This document shows positions 44,151 through 52,446 of a stretch of 64,000 bases of DNA, piece after piece (position 1 is the first letter of the stretch; each line of letters opens with the position of its first letter). The position numbers and the translations under genes were made by a program. This DNA is from an uncultured Acholeplasmatales bacterium (GTDB lineage: Bacteria; Bacillota_I; Bacilli_A; Acholeplasmatales; Anaeroplasmataceae): the NCBI GenBank assembly GCA_944323055.1, contig CALUQZ010000004.1:1-64000 (forward strand), in the 5' to 3' direction. The notes beneath the pieces are model-generated. The model was not told the origin of the DNA. It worked only from the letters and a program-made list of their open reading frames with translations, and did not search any database.

Positions 44151-44399
44151 CTACTTTGATAATATGCTAGCAATATCGTTAATTGCTTCTTCAGCTTGAT
44201 CGCCAGTAGCTTCAATAACTACATTTTCTCCACTAGGGATAGCTAAAGACATTAAACCTAAAATTGATTTAACATCAATAGTTTTATCGTTATAAATTAA
44301 ATTAATATCTACATTGTATTTAGACGCAGCTTGTACTACTTTAGCTGCAAGTGAAGCATGTAGACCAACTGTACTTTTAACAACAACTGATTTTGTCAT
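44151..44399 (-). CDS. HPr-like phosphocarrier with altered active-site motif
   Basis: An 82-residue HPr fold. The active-site His is present (His14), but the invariant Arg-Pro after HA is replaced by Ser16-Leu17 (GLHASLAAK). Ser45 in DVKSILGLMSL, equivalent to regulatory Ser46, is kept with its surroundings. Arg17 normally stabilises phospho-His, so transfer from enzyme I may be weak; the serine-phosphorylated form could still act with CcpA, like Crh, which keeps Ser46 but lacks His15. Location between pgk and tpiA, away from any enzyme I gene, is unusual. Another, canonical ptsH may exist elsewhere. Confidence 0.88.
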   Translation of the reverse strand: MTKSVVVKSTVGLHASLAAKVVQAASKYNVDINLIYNDKTIDVKSILGLMSLAIPSGENVVIEATGDQAEEAINDIASILSK

Positions 44400-44411
44400 A
44401 AAATTAACTCC

Positions 44412-45602
44412 TTATTTTTCAGATAGGCAAGCAATACCAGGTAATACTTTACCTTCTAAATATTCAAGTGAAGCACCACCACCAGTAGAAACATGACTAA
44501 ATTTATCAGCATAACCTAATTTTTCTACTGCTGCAACACTATCACCACCACCAACAATAGTAGTAGCACCATCAAGATGAGCAATTGCTTCACAAACCCC
44601 AAGTGTACCAGCTGCGAAATTTTTCATTTCAAATACACCCATAGGTCCATTCCATACTACTGTCTTAGCGTTCTTTAATTCTTCTGTAAATAATTCAAGT
44701 GTCTTAGGACCAATATCAAGACCCATATCATCACTTGCTATATCATTTACATCTTTAACTTCGCCTTTTACATCAGCAAATTCTTTTGCACAAACTGTAT
44801 CAACAGGTAAAACAATTTTACCATCAGCTTCTTGTAATAATTCTTTAGCTAAGTCTAATTTATCATCTTCACATAAAGATTTACCGATATTATGTCCTAA
44901 AGCTTTTAAGAAAGTGAACATCATACCGCCACCAATTAAAATCTTATCAGCTTTTTTAATTAATTCAGAAATAACACCGATTTTATCAGAAACTTTAGCT
45001 CCACCTAAAATAGCTACATAAGGATGAACCGGATTATCAACAGCCCCACCAATAAATTTAATTTCTTTTTCTAATAAGAAACCAGCAGCACTTTCAGGCA
45101 TATTAGATGCAATACCAACATTAGAAGCATGAGCTCTATGTGCTGTACCAAATGCATCATTAACAAATACATCACCAAGACTAGCCCAATATGCACCAAG
45201 TTCTGGATCGTTAGAAGATTCTTTTTTACCTTCTAAATCTTCATAACGTGTATTTTGGAACATAACAACTTCGCCATCTTTCATCTTATTGATAGCTTCT
45301 TCTAGTTCTTTTCCTCTAGTAGCATTAACAAATACTACTTTATGTCCTAATAATTCTTCAAAATGTTTAGCAACTGGTGCCATATCGCCTTTTGCTAAAT
45401 CTTCTGCTTTTTTAATACGTCCTAAATGAGAGAAAACAATGGCTTTACCACCTTGTTCTAATACGTATTTTACTGTAGGTAATGCAGCTCTAATACGTGT
45501 ATCATCAGTAATTTGACCATCTTTCATAGGTACGTTAAAATCAACTCTGATTAAAACCTTTTTATCTTTTAAATTTAAATCAGAAACAACTTTTTTAGCC
45601 AT
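44412..45602 (-). CDS. pgk: Phosphoglycerate kinase
   Basis: Converts 1,3-bisphosphoglycerate and ADP to 3-phosphoglycerate and ATP. Landmarks are [59 protein letters not shown] and [13 protein letters not shown]. At 396 residues the length is normal. It is the first gene of pgk-HPr-tpiA, with GGAGG before the start, an extended -10 promoter and a cre-like site upstream. Confidence 0.97.
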   Translation of the reverse strand: MAKKVVSDLNLKDKKVLIRVDFNVPMKDGQITDDTRIRAALPTVKYVLEQGGKAIVFSHLGRIKKAEDLAKGDMAPVAKHFEELLGHKVVFVNATRGKELEEAINKMKDGEVVMFQNTRYEDLEGKKESSNDPELGAYWASLGDVFVNDAFGTAHRAHASNVGIASNMPESAAGFLLEKEIKFIGGAVDNPVHPYVAILGGAKVSDKIGVISELIKKADKILIGGGMMFTFLKALGHNIGKSLCEDDKLDLAKELLQEADGKIVLPVDTVCAKEFADVKGEVKDVNDIASDDMGLDIGPKTLELFTEELKNAKTVVWNGPMGVFEMKNFAAGTLGVCEAIAHLDGATTIVGGGDSVAAVEKLGYADKFSHVSTGGGASLEYLEGKVLPGIACLSEK

Positions 45603-45639
45603 ATAATAATTACCTCCATTACAGCTAAGTTCTATTTGT

Positions 45640-45645
45640 ATTATA
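45640..45645 (-). promoter_or_regulatory. Extended -10 of the pgk operon
   Basis: Minus-strand TGCTATAAT with TATAAT at 45640-45645; a weak TTTAAT lies 17 nt upstream. The start would be near 45633. Confidence 0.65.
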
Positions 45646-45679
45646 GCAATAATTTAACTTAAATTAAAGTATTTAAATA

Positions 45680-45693
45680 TGTAAACGTTTAAA
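45680..45693 (-). promoter_or_regulatory. cre-like site upstream of the pgk promoter
   Basis: TGTAAACGTTTAAA fits the cre consensus except for one position (A instead of C). Its centre is about 54 nt upstream of the predicted pgk start, a distance typical of CcpA activation. It touches the msmX terminator. Confidence 0.4.
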
Positions 45694-45713
45694 GAAGGCC
45701 TTAAAAGCCTTCT
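45693..45713 (-). terminator. Intrinsic terminator of the MsmX-type ATPase gene
   Basis: A 7-bp stem AGAAGGC / GCCTTCT with a 7-nt loop starts 1 nt after the stop codon; the U-tract is short (TTTAAA). Confidence 0.65.
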
Positions 45714-45714
45714 A

Positions 45715-46821
45715 TTATTTTATTACTAATTCAGTTTCAGCATCAAAGAAATGACACTTATTCATATCTAAAGCAAGTTTTACTTTACTACCAATGACTA
45801 AATCATCTCTAGCATCAACAGAAGCAGTTACAGGATAACCATCCATTGTAGCGTAAATGTTAGTATCAGCACCTAATAATTCTGATACATCAACTGTAAG
45901 CTCTACAATAGCATCTGGATAAGCTTCAAAAACAACTTCTTCATCATGAATATCTTCAGGTCTTATACCTAAAATAACTTCTTTACCAATATAACCTTTT
46001 GCCTTTAATACTTCTACTTTACCTGCAGGTACACTAACTTTATAATTACCACCTAATGTAGTAAATACACCTTTTTCATCAATTGTACCATGAATAAAGT
46101 TCATAGGCGGAGTACCTATAAAGCCACCAACAAAGACATTACTTGGATTAGTATAAATTTCTTCTGGTGTACCAACTTGTTGAATACGTCCATCACACAT
46201 AACAACAATTCTAGATGCCATTGTCATAGCTTCTGTTTGGTCATGAGTAACATAAATTGTAGTTGAACCAATTCTTCTATGTAATTTAGTGATTTCTGTA
46301 CGCATTGTTACTCTTAGTTTAGCATCTAGGTTAGATAATGGTTCATCCATTAAGAATACTTTAGCATCTCTAACAATAGCTCTACCTAATGCAACTCTTT
46401 GTCTTTGACCACCTGATAAAGCTTTAGGTTTTCTCTTTAAATATGGTGTTAAACCTAAAATTTCTGCAGCTTCTTTTACTCTTCTTTGAATTTCATCTCT
46501 AGGAACTCTTCTTAAAACAAGACCGAAAGCCATATTATCATAAACAGTCATATGTGGATATAAGGCATATGATTGGAATACCATGGCAATTCCTCTATCT
46601 TTTGCAGAAACATCATTCATTAATTCGCCATCAATATATAATTCACCAGATGAAATTTCTTCAAGTCCGGCAACCATTCTTAATGTTGTTGATTTCCCGC
46701 ATCCTGATGGACCTACGAAAACAATAAATTCTTTATCAGCTATTTCAAGATTAAAATCAAAAACAGCTTGTACGCCATTAGGATAAATTTTATTAATATT
46801 TCTTAAACTTAATGTAGACAT
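45715..46821 (-). CDS. Multi-sugar ABC importer ATPase (MsmX/UgpC type)
   Basis: A 368-residue ATPase that energises carbohydrate importers, with Walker A VGPSGCGKST, Q-loop MVFQSYALYPHMTV, signature LSGGQRQRVALGRAI, Walker B VFLMDEPLSNLDA and YVTHDQTEAM. The C-terminal 130 residues form the regulatory OB-type domain (ILGIRPEDI). Stand-alone location without permeases is characteristic of MsmX, which serves several importers. AGGAGG precedes the start, and a cre-like site overlaps the promoter. Confidence 0.93.
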   Translation of the reverse strand: MSTLSLRNINKIYPNGVQAVFDFNLEIADKEFIVFVGPSGCGKSTTLRMVAGLEEISSGELYIDGELMNDVSAKDRGIAMVFQSYALYPHMTVYDNMAFGLVLRRVPRDEIQRRVKEAAEILGLTPYLKRKPKALSGGQRQRVALGRAIVRDAKVFLMDEPLSNLDAKLRVTMRTEITKLHRRIGSTTIYVTHDQTEAMTMASRIVVMCDGRIQQVGTPEEIYTNPSNVFVGGFIGTPPMNFIHGTIDEKGVFTTLGGNYKVSVPAGKVEVLKAKGYIGKEVILGIRPEDIHDEEVVFEAYPDAIVELTVDVSELLGADTNIYATMDGYPVTASVDARDDLVIGSKVKLALDMNKCHFFDAETELVIK

Positions 46822-46845
46822 AAGTACCTCCTAAAATCTAAGTAA

Positions 46846-46874
46846 ATTATACTATTTATGAAAGCGTTAAAATA
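46846..46874 (-). promoter_or_regulatory. Promoter of the MsmX-type gene with overlapping cre-like site
   Basis: Minus-strand TATTTT (46869-46874) and TATAAT (46846-46851) are 17 nt apart. TGAAAGCGTTAAAA at 46859-46872 has a perfect cre left half and a poor right half, and overlaps the -35 and spacer, so binding would repress. Confidence 0.45.
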
Positions 46875-46893
46875 TAGACAAAATGTACAAAAT

Positions 46894-47583
46894 TTAAAAA
46901 TTTATAGACATTAATAAATTTTCTAACTCCATAAAAAATAAAGCATTATTAACAGTTTCATAATATGATAAAAGATTTTTATAAGTATTATCTAAAACAT
47001 AATTTCTTTCAATATTTCTGATGATAACCCCATTAGAAAAATCTAAATTAGGCATATTTAAATCACCACTAACTTTTAATTCTGTCACCTCTTCATTAGT
47101 AAAAATAGCACTAACATCAAAAACAACATCACCTAACATACTATTAGTAATACGATATTTAAATGTTAGTACATTATCAGTAAAATTATAATCATACATA
47201 TCATCTAATGTATCACTTTCTATATCATCATCACCCATAATAAATGTTCTATAACCATCTAATGAACTACCAAACCCTATTTGATCACCAAGAAATATAC
47301 TATTTTCCCCTTCTTCAAGGTAACAAAAATATAAATTATGTCCTAATGATTCAACAAGTCCAAAATCAAGAACTAGAAAGTCATCTGTTTTAGCTAAAGT
47401 AAATAATTTATTTGATGACGTTGTTCCTGAAGCATTAGTTTCTAAATATATATCACATTTTAAATTATCATCAAATAAATCTTCTACTTTATCTTTTGCT
47501 TCTTCTAATGTAAATTCATTATTACAACTACAAAACATAATTAAACCTAGAATAGTGAATAAAAAATATAATATTTTTTTCAT
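46894..47583 (-). CDS. Putative lipoprotein
   Basis: A 229-residue exported protein with a lipoprotein signal (LYFLFTILGLIMFCSC), the lipid-bearing Cys probably being residue 20. The mature part is acidic and predicted mostly beta, with the pattern LTFKYRITNSMLGDVVFDVSAIF in two neighbouring strands. I do not recognise the family. Strong GGAGG and a TATAAT (47606-47611) lie upstream, so it is likely monocistronic. Confidence 0.7.
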   Translation of the reverse strand: MKKILYFLFTILGLIMFCSCNNEFTLEEAKDKVEDLFDDNLKCDIYLETNASGTTSSNKLFTLAKTDDFLVLDFGLVESLGHNLYFCYLEEGENSIFLGDQIGFGSSLDGYRTFIMGDDDIESDTLDDMYDYNFTDNVLTFKYRITNSMLGDVVFDVSAIFTNEEVTELKVSGDLNMPNLDFSNGVIIRNIERNYVLDNTYKNLLSYYETVNNALFFMELENLLMSINF

Positions 47584-47632
47584 ATTGAACGTTCCTCCTA
47601 AAATGATTATATCACTTGCTATATAAAAATAA

Positions 47633-47664
47633 TAGTTATTCTAAAATAAAACTTAGAATAACTA
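47633..47664 (-). terminator. Intrinsic terminator of the PucR-type gene
   Basis: A perfect 12-bp stem TAGTTATTCTAA / TTAGAATAACTA with an 8-nt loop lies directly next to the stop codon at 47665, followed on the minus strand by TTATTTTTATA. Confidence 0.85.
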
Positions 47665-48198
47665 TTAGTCATAATATATATATAATAAGGAGGCGTCTTT
47701 AAAGTTCTTTAAATTAAAACCAGTATGTTCATAAAAACTATTAATCTTATAAAGTAAAGTATTTCTATGCATATATAAAGATGTTGCTGATAATAAAACA
47801 TTTAAATTATTAGTAAAATAGGTATCTAATAATAATTTAAAACTATGGTCATTATAATAATTAGCAAGTAAAATCTTTAAAGCACTTATTTTATCACTAG
47901 CTATTTTTAAAATAGCTGGTGGTAAATTTAAACCTTTATCTAATTTTAATATATAATTTAAGGCTAAATTTAATTCATCATCTAATTTGTTTTTATTACC
48001 ACTAACATATATTCGATCATTTATTAATAGATCTAATGCTAAAGCTTTAATTGTAGATATAACATCATCTATATTAGTATTATCTATATATAAGACAACC
48101 ATATTATCAATAACTTTATTCTTTTTAATGCTAAAAAAATTCTTAATTGGTTCTAATAATAAGCTATTTTTATTATCTATTAATATAAATCTTGTCAT
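47665..48198 (-). CDS. PucR-type helix-turn-helix regulator (short)
   Basis: A 177-residue protein whose C-terminus (about 115-177) is the PucR family HTH_30: LLDTYFTNNLNVLLSATSL, then MHRNTLLYKINSF. The upstream 115 residues show no recognised purine-catabolism or GGDEF-like domain and could be a shortened sensor. Such proteins activate or repress metabolic genes. It lies alone between a lipoprotein and a small membrane protein gene, with its own extended -10 and terminator; targets are unknown. Confidence 0.82.
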   Translation of the reverse strand: MTRFILIDNKNSLLLEPIKNFFSIKKNKVIDNMVVLYIDNTNIDDVISTIKALALDLLINDRIYVSGNKNKLDDELNLALNYILKLDKGLNLPPAILKIASDKISALKILLANYYNDHSFKLLLDTYFTNNLNVLLSATSLYMHRNTLLYKINSFYEHTGFNLKNFKDASLLYIYYD

Positions 48199-48221
48199 AT
48201 TAGCACTTCCTTAATGCCAAT

Positions 48222-48227
48222 ATTATA
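48222..48227 (-). promoter_or_regulatory. Extended -10 of the PucR-type gene
   Basis: Minus-strand TGTTATAAT, with TATAAT at 48222-48227, about 24 nt before the start; no good -35. Confidence 0.5.
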
Positions 48228-48314
48228 ACAAATAATAAGTGTTAAATAAATTATAAATATTAAATATAATTTTAGCTAATATACATATTTAAAGAATTGT
48301 TTATGTTATAAAAT

Positions 48315-48521
48315 CTACTTATTGTCTTTTTTTAAATTAATTATTTCAATAATTATAATAACTAAATAAACTATAATTGTTATGATACTAACAAATGTAC
48401 CAATATACAAAACAGCATCAGCATAATTATTATTAAATTGATAAGCTATAACCCCAAATCCAACTAATAATATTCCTGCAAAAAATAAATCTTTTATAAA
48501 TCCTTTAATTATTTTTAACAT
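48315..48521 (-). CDS. Small two-helix membrane protein
   Basis: A 68-residue protein with two hydrophobic helices (about 12-29 and 37-60) and basic ends. Unrecognised. It is divergent from the EF-G paralogue gene, 93 nt away, and upstream of the PucR-type gene in the same direction. A real gene is supported only by coding-like composition and position. Confidence 0.45.
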   Translation of the reverse strand: MLKIIKGFIKDLFFAGILLVGFGVIAYQFNNNYADAVLYIGTFVSIITIIVYLVIIIIEIINLKKDNK

Positions 48522-48545
48522 ATTCTTTTACCACAAACAATTTTA

Positions 48546-48574
48546 TTTAATATTTAATTAATGTATGGTATAAT
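48546..48574 (+). promoter_or_regulatory. Promoter of the EF-G paralogue operon
   Basis: TTTAAT (48546-48551) and TATAAT (48569-48574) are 17 nt apart, with TGG before the -10 (extended). The start would be near 48581. Confidence 0.7.
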
Positions 48575-48582
48575 GTTTGTGT

Positions 48583-48596
48583 TGATAACGTTTTCA
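48583..48596 (+). promoter_or_regulatory. cre site in the leader of the EF-G paralogue gene
   Basis: TGATAACGTTTTCA matches the CcpA cre consensus at every position. It lies just downstream of the predicted start of transcription and 18 nt before the start codon, where bound CcpA would block elongation. Confidence 0.65.
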
Positions 48597-48614
48597 ATAG
48601 AAAGAAGGTATAAA

Positions 48615-50669
48615 ATGATTTATAATGCAGAAAACATTCGTGACATAGCTATCTTAGGTCATTTAGGTAGTGGCAAAACTACTTTAGTAGAGGCCTTTGC
48701 GTATGCTACAAATTTAATCAAACAAAAAGGAGAAATAGAAAGAAAAAATACAATTAGTGATTATACTGATGAAGAACATAATAGATTATCTAGTATTAAT
48801 GCTAGTGTCGTTCCTGTTTATTATGATAATCATAAATTAAATCTAATTGATTTACCTGGCAATGATGATTTTGTTGGGGAAATCTTAAGTGTAACTCGTT
48901 TAGTTAAAGGAGCTATCCTAGTAATTGATGCTTCTAGTGGTGTTCAAGTAGGAACTATTAAACATTGGCATACTTTAAGACGTAGAAATATTCCTACTAT
49001 TATTTATGTCAATAAAATGGATAAAGAAAATGTTGACTTTGAAAAAATTTTAGCTGAAATCAGAGAAAAATTAGGCAAAAATGCTGTTCCATTTACATAT
49101 CCTATTGGCCATGTTGAGAATTTTGATGGGTTTGTTAATGTTGTCGATTTAAAAGCAAGAAAATACAACGGTGAATATTGCGTTGATGATGAAATTTACC
49201 CTGATAAAAGAGCTAAAGTATTTGAATTACATAATACAATTTGTGAAGCTGTAGCTTCTACAAATGAAGAACTATTAGAAAAATTCTTTGCTGGAGAAGA
49301 ATTGACAAGAGATGAAATTCATAAAGGGTTAAGAGAAGGTGTATTAAACGGCGAACTAATTCCTGTTATTGTTGGTTCTGCAACTAAAAATATCGGTATT
49401 CACACTCTTTTAAGTATGATGGTTGATTATCTTCCTTCTCCTTGTGATTTAAAACCATATTTAGTAGAAACTAAAGATGGTCAAATGGTAGAAAGAAAAA
49501 CAAATGATAGTGAACCTTTCTCAGCCTATGTTTTTAAAACTATTGTAGACCCTTATGCTGGTGTAATAAATATTTTTAAAGTTAATTCTGGTGTTTTAAA
49601 ATTAGGTGATGAAGTTTATATTCCACAAACTGATAAAACAGAAAAAATTACTACTTTGTTCACATTATGTGGTAAAACGCAAACTAATGTTACAGAAGTA
49701 CATGCTGGAGATATTTGTGCTACTAGTAAATTAAATAACGTAAAATCTAGTTATACAATGTGTTCTCCAAAAAATATTGTGACATATAAACCTGTAAAAT
49801 ATCCTACAGCTGTCATCTTTTTAGCACTTGTTCCTAAAAATAAAGCTGATGAAGATAAACTATCACAAGTTCTACAAAAAATAATGATTGAAGATCCTAC
49901 TATTGAAGTAAGACGTAATCAAGAAACTAAACAACTACTTCTTGGTGGAGCTGGTTTATCTCATTTATCATACATTTTAGAAAAAATGAAAAATGTCTAT
50001 AAAGTTGAAGTTACAACTGAAGAACCTAAGATTGTCTATCGTGAAACAATCACTAAAGAAGCTATTGGTGATGGTAGATATGTAAAACAATCTGGTGGGG
50101 CAGGGTATTATGGTATTGTTCAAATGAAATTTGGACCTGCTGATAAAACCGAGTTCACTGAAGAAGTCTTTGGTGGGGCTGTTCCTAAAAACTACTTCCC
50201 TGCTGTTGAAAAAGGTTTCCTTGAAGCGATGCAACAAGGTCTACTAGCTGGCTTCCCTGTAATTAATGTTAAAGCAACTTTATTAGATGGTAAATACCAT
50301 TCTGTCGATTCTAACGAAATGGCCTTCAAAATGGCAGCCATTCTAGCCTTTAAAGATGCTTATATGAAAGCTTCTCCTATCATTCTAGAACCTATTTATA
50401 AAATTAAAGTAAATGTAGCTAACCAATATTTAGGTGATGTTTTATCTGACTTAAATCAAAAACGAGCTAAAGTAATTGAAATGAATGATCAAGGTAATGG
50501 TAATCAAGAAATTGTAGCTACCGTCCCAGAAGCTGAAATTTTAAATTATGCTCAAGAACTAAAAGCTATTACTCAATCTAATGCTTATTTTAACCGTGAA
50601 TTCTTAGATTATGAGGAAGTTCCGGCTTACTTAAAAGATAAAGTAATAGAACAAAATAAACTTAACTGA
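48615..50669 (+). CDS. Elongation factor G paralogue (EF-G-2 type)
   Basis: A 684-residue translational GTPase with all EF-G domains. The P-loop is GHLGSGKTT (15-23) and NKMD (132-135) is normal, but the G3 motif is DLPGND (79-84) instead of DTPGHVD, so the catalytic His is Asn, and the RGITI switch I is absent. These are traits of EF-G-2-type paralogues, not the main translocase. The start at 48615 is preceded by AAGG; the earlier ATG at 48561 lies in the promoter. It overlaps the esterase gene by one base and is under a consensus cre site. Confidence 0.88.
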   Translation: MIYNAENIRDIAILGHLGSGKTTLVEAFAYATNLIKQKGEIERKNTISDYTDEEHNRLSSINASVVPVYYDNHKLNLIDLPGNDDFVGEILSVTRLVKGAILVIDASSGVQVGTIKHWHTLRRRNIPTIIYVNKMDKENVDFEKILAEIREKLGKNAVPFTYPIGHVENFDGFVNVVDLKARKYNGEYCVDDEIYPDKRAKVFELHNTICEAVASTNEELLEKFFAGEELTRDEIHKGLREGVLNGELIPVIVGSATKNIGIHTLLSMMVDYLPSPCDLKPYLVETKDGQMVERKTNDSEPFSAYVFKTIVDPYAGVINIFKVNSGVLKLGDEVYIPQTDKTEKITTLFTLCGKTQTNVTEVHAGDICATSKLNNVKSSYTMCSPKNIVTYKPVKYPTAVIFLALVPKNKADEDKLSQVLQKIMIEDPTIEVRRNQETKQLLLGGAGLSHLSYILEKMKNVYKVEVTTEEPKIVYRETITKEAIGDGRYVKQSGGAGYYGIVQMKFGPADKTEFTEEVFGGAVPKNYFPAVEKGFLEAMQQGLLAGFPVINVKATLLDGKYHSVDSNEMAFKMAAILAFKDAYMKASPIILEPIYKIKVNVANQYLGDVLSDLNQKRAKVIEMNDQGNGNQEIVATVPEAEILNYAQELKAITQSNAYFNREFLDYEEVPAYLKDKVIEQNKLN

Positions 50670-51367
50670 TGAACTTAAAATCTAGTTATAAAGATTATAC
50701 ATACCAAATTGATATAAAAACTCATCTAAAAAACAAAAACATTAAATATGCTTTCTATTTTTTAGATGGCCAAAATGCCTTTAGTGATAAATTTGCAACC
50801 TATCATAAAAGTCTTAAAGCTAAAAAAGTTCTAAATAAATTAGGAAAACCATATATAGCTATAGCTATTTATAGTCCTAATGATATAGCGAGATTTAGTA
50901 TGTATACTCCGTTTATTTTAAAAGACTACAATAATGATTTAACTTTTTATGAAGCTTTTAAAAAAGACTTTAGCAACATAATCATTCCTACTTGCGAAAA
51001 AGGATTAAAAATAACTAAAAGATTTTTAATATCTTCTTCTTTAGCTTGTTTAACTGCTATTACAATTAGTGAACATTTTAAAGCTATTGCTTTATTCTCA
51101 AACGCTTTTTTCCTTGACTATGAATCTATAAATAATTTAATAAAACCAAACGAAACCTTTAATTTTATTGCTTGTGGAGGACACGAGTTTTCTGATGACA
51201 AATACAATTCAAATGATTATTTAGAAAGTAGTCAATGGTATTATTATCTATTAAAAAAACATCATATTTCCGCTAAATTATACATAGATTTATTAGGGGA
51301 ACATGATGAAATATCTTGGCGTAAATATTTAACCTTATTTATAAAACATATAAAAAATAATTATTAA
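50669..51367 (+). CDS. Putative esterase (esterase D/Fes-like alpha/beta hydrolase)
   Basis: A 232-residue alpha/beta hydrolase resembling the putative esterase family. It has YFLDGQNAF (usually HDGQNLF), the nucleophile region ISSSLACLTAI, where GxSxG has decayed to SSSLA, and a C-terminal LLGEHDEISWRKYL containing the expected His. Substrate unknown, and the altered nucleophile elbow leaves activity uncertain. Its ATG overlaps the stop of the EF-G paralogue (TGATG), so translation is coupled. Confidence 0.78.
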   Translation: MNLKSSYKDYTYQIDIKTHLKNKNIKYAFYFLDGQNAFSDKFATYHKSLKAKKVLNKLGKPYIAIAIYSPNDIARFSMYTPFILKDYNNDLTFYEAFKKDFSNIIIPTCEKGLKITKRFLISSSLACLTAITISEHFKAIALFSNAFFLDYESINNLIKPNETFNFIACGGHEFSDDKYNSNDYLESSQWYYYLLKKHHISAKLYIDLLGEHDEISWRKYLTLFIKHIKNNY

Positions 51368-51371
51368 TTTT

Positions 51372-51404
51372 AAAAGATGATTTTAATATGCAAAATCATC
51401 TTTT
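51372..51404 (+). terminator. Intrinsic terminator of the EF-G paralogue/esterase operon
   Basis: A 13-bp perfect stem AAAAGATGATTTT / AAAATCATCTTTT with a 7-nt loop, followed by TT and T-rich sequence, starts 4 nt after the esterase stop. Confidence 0.9.
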
Positions 51405-51433
51405 TTCTAAATATTATTAGCAAAAACATTATA

Positions 51434-51802
51434 ATGAAATTATGGGGAAGTCTTATAACATTATATTTAAGTTACCTTATATTAGCACTTTCATTACTAT
51501 TATCACCTATTAAAAATATATTAATTAAGTCTAGAATAGTAACTATTTTATATATTTTTGTTCTACTAACTTTATTTTTATTAAATACATATCATGGTAA
51601 TTTTGCCATTCATATAGTAATTGAATTAATACTTTTAGCTTCAATGTTTTTCTCTTTTTTCGCTATGTTTCCTATGGCTTTTTTTAACGAAAATTGGCCA
51701 ATTATATGTTCAATAATTAAACTAATATTATCGTTACTTTCAATTATTTATGATTATTATGCTATGAAAAAAGGGAATAAATATGTATATTTAAAATCAT
51801 AA
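51434..51802 (+). CDS. Possible small membrane protein
   Basis: From the ATG at 51434 an open frame of 122 codons encodes a hydrophobic protein with about four helices. An earlier ATG at 51377 lies inside the terminator hairpin and is not credible. No ribosome binding site precedes 51434, and a TATAAT (51430-51435) overlaps the ATG, so the true start is unclear. Composition looks protein-coding, and a terminator follows, but this could be a remnant. Confidence 0.4.
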   Translation: MKLWGSLITLYLSYLILALSLLLSPIKNILIKSRIVTILYIFVLLTLFLLNTYHGNFAIHIVIELILLASMFFSFFAMFPMAFFNENWPIICSIIKLILSLLSIIYDYYAMKKGNKYVYLKS

Positions 51803-51808
51803 TACACT

Positions 51809-51857
51809 AAAAAATGGTGTTTGTTTCATATATAACATGAACAAACACCATTTTTTT
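51809..51857. terminator. Strong bidirectional terminator
   Basis: AAAAAATGGTGTTTGTTTCAT pairs with ATGAACAAACACCATTTTTT with one bulged T, about 20 bp in all. It separates a plus-strand frame from the end of the long minus-strand protease operon and includes the stop codon region of the lipoprotein gene. Confidence 0.92.
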
Positions 51858-52434
51858 AATAACTATAATTTGCTTCTATTTCAATGGAATTACCATTTGA
51901 ACTAGTATAACTAAAATGATAATAAGTTATCTTATCTTCGCTATAATTTATTGTAACATTTAAATCTGAACTATTATTAACAGTTGTCTTTAAAACATTA
52001 CTTACTTCACTACTTTTAATTACTCCAGTAATACTATTATTTTCCATACTTATAGAACTAAAGGCATTATAATTAAAACTATAATTAAATAAAGTTTCTG
52101 GTAATTGACCATCGATATAATCTGTTAGAATTTGTTCAACTAAATCAAAATTACTACCTAATGTTTTATTTGTTGTGTTAATAGTCAAACTAACTGTTCC
52201 GTCACTATTTTTAACAATCATAACATCTTTTTCTATCTCTTTTAATAAGACATCACCAGATTTAATAGTAGAATCATATGATATATTAGTACAATTAACT
52301 AAATTCGTATTAATATTTGTTATTAAATTATTAAAAGTCTCTTCTGGAGTTAATTCATTATTTCTATTACCACTACAACTAGTAAAAGTGAACAATAAAA
52401 TTAAAGATATCAATGATAATAAAATTCTTCTCAT
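51856..52434 (-). CDS. Small lipoprotein at the end of the protease operon
   Basis: A 192-residue exported protein with a lipoprotein signal (ISLILLFTFTSC, Cys about 20). The mature part is rich in Asn, Ser and Thr and predicted beta. Family not recognised. It starts 12 nt after the giant protease with AGGAGG, so it is cotranscribed and may help fold, hold or inhibit the protease at the surface; that role is inference from context. Confidence 0.7.
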   Translation of the reverse strand: MRRILLSLISLILLFTFTSCSGNRNNELTPEETFNNLITNINTNLVNCTNISYDSTIKSGDVLLKEIEKDVMIVKNSDGTVSLTINTTNKTLGSNFDLVEQILTDYIDGQLPETLFNYSFNYNAFSSISMENNSITGVIKSSEVSNVLKTTVNNSSDLNVTINYSEDKITYYHFSYTSSNGNSIEIEANYSY

Positions 52435-52446
52435 TTTATTTTCCTC

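Noticed and set aside
10432-50669. TGA as a tryptophan codon (mycoplasma code)
   Set aside because: TGA is used as a proper stop at overlapping start/stop pairs (10432, 24550, 50669), and Trp residues at conserved positions are TGG.
51377-51433. Upstream start of the small membrane protein
   Set aside because: The ATG at 51377 lies inside the terminator hairpin at 51372-51404, so it would be in the stem of a preceding transcript.
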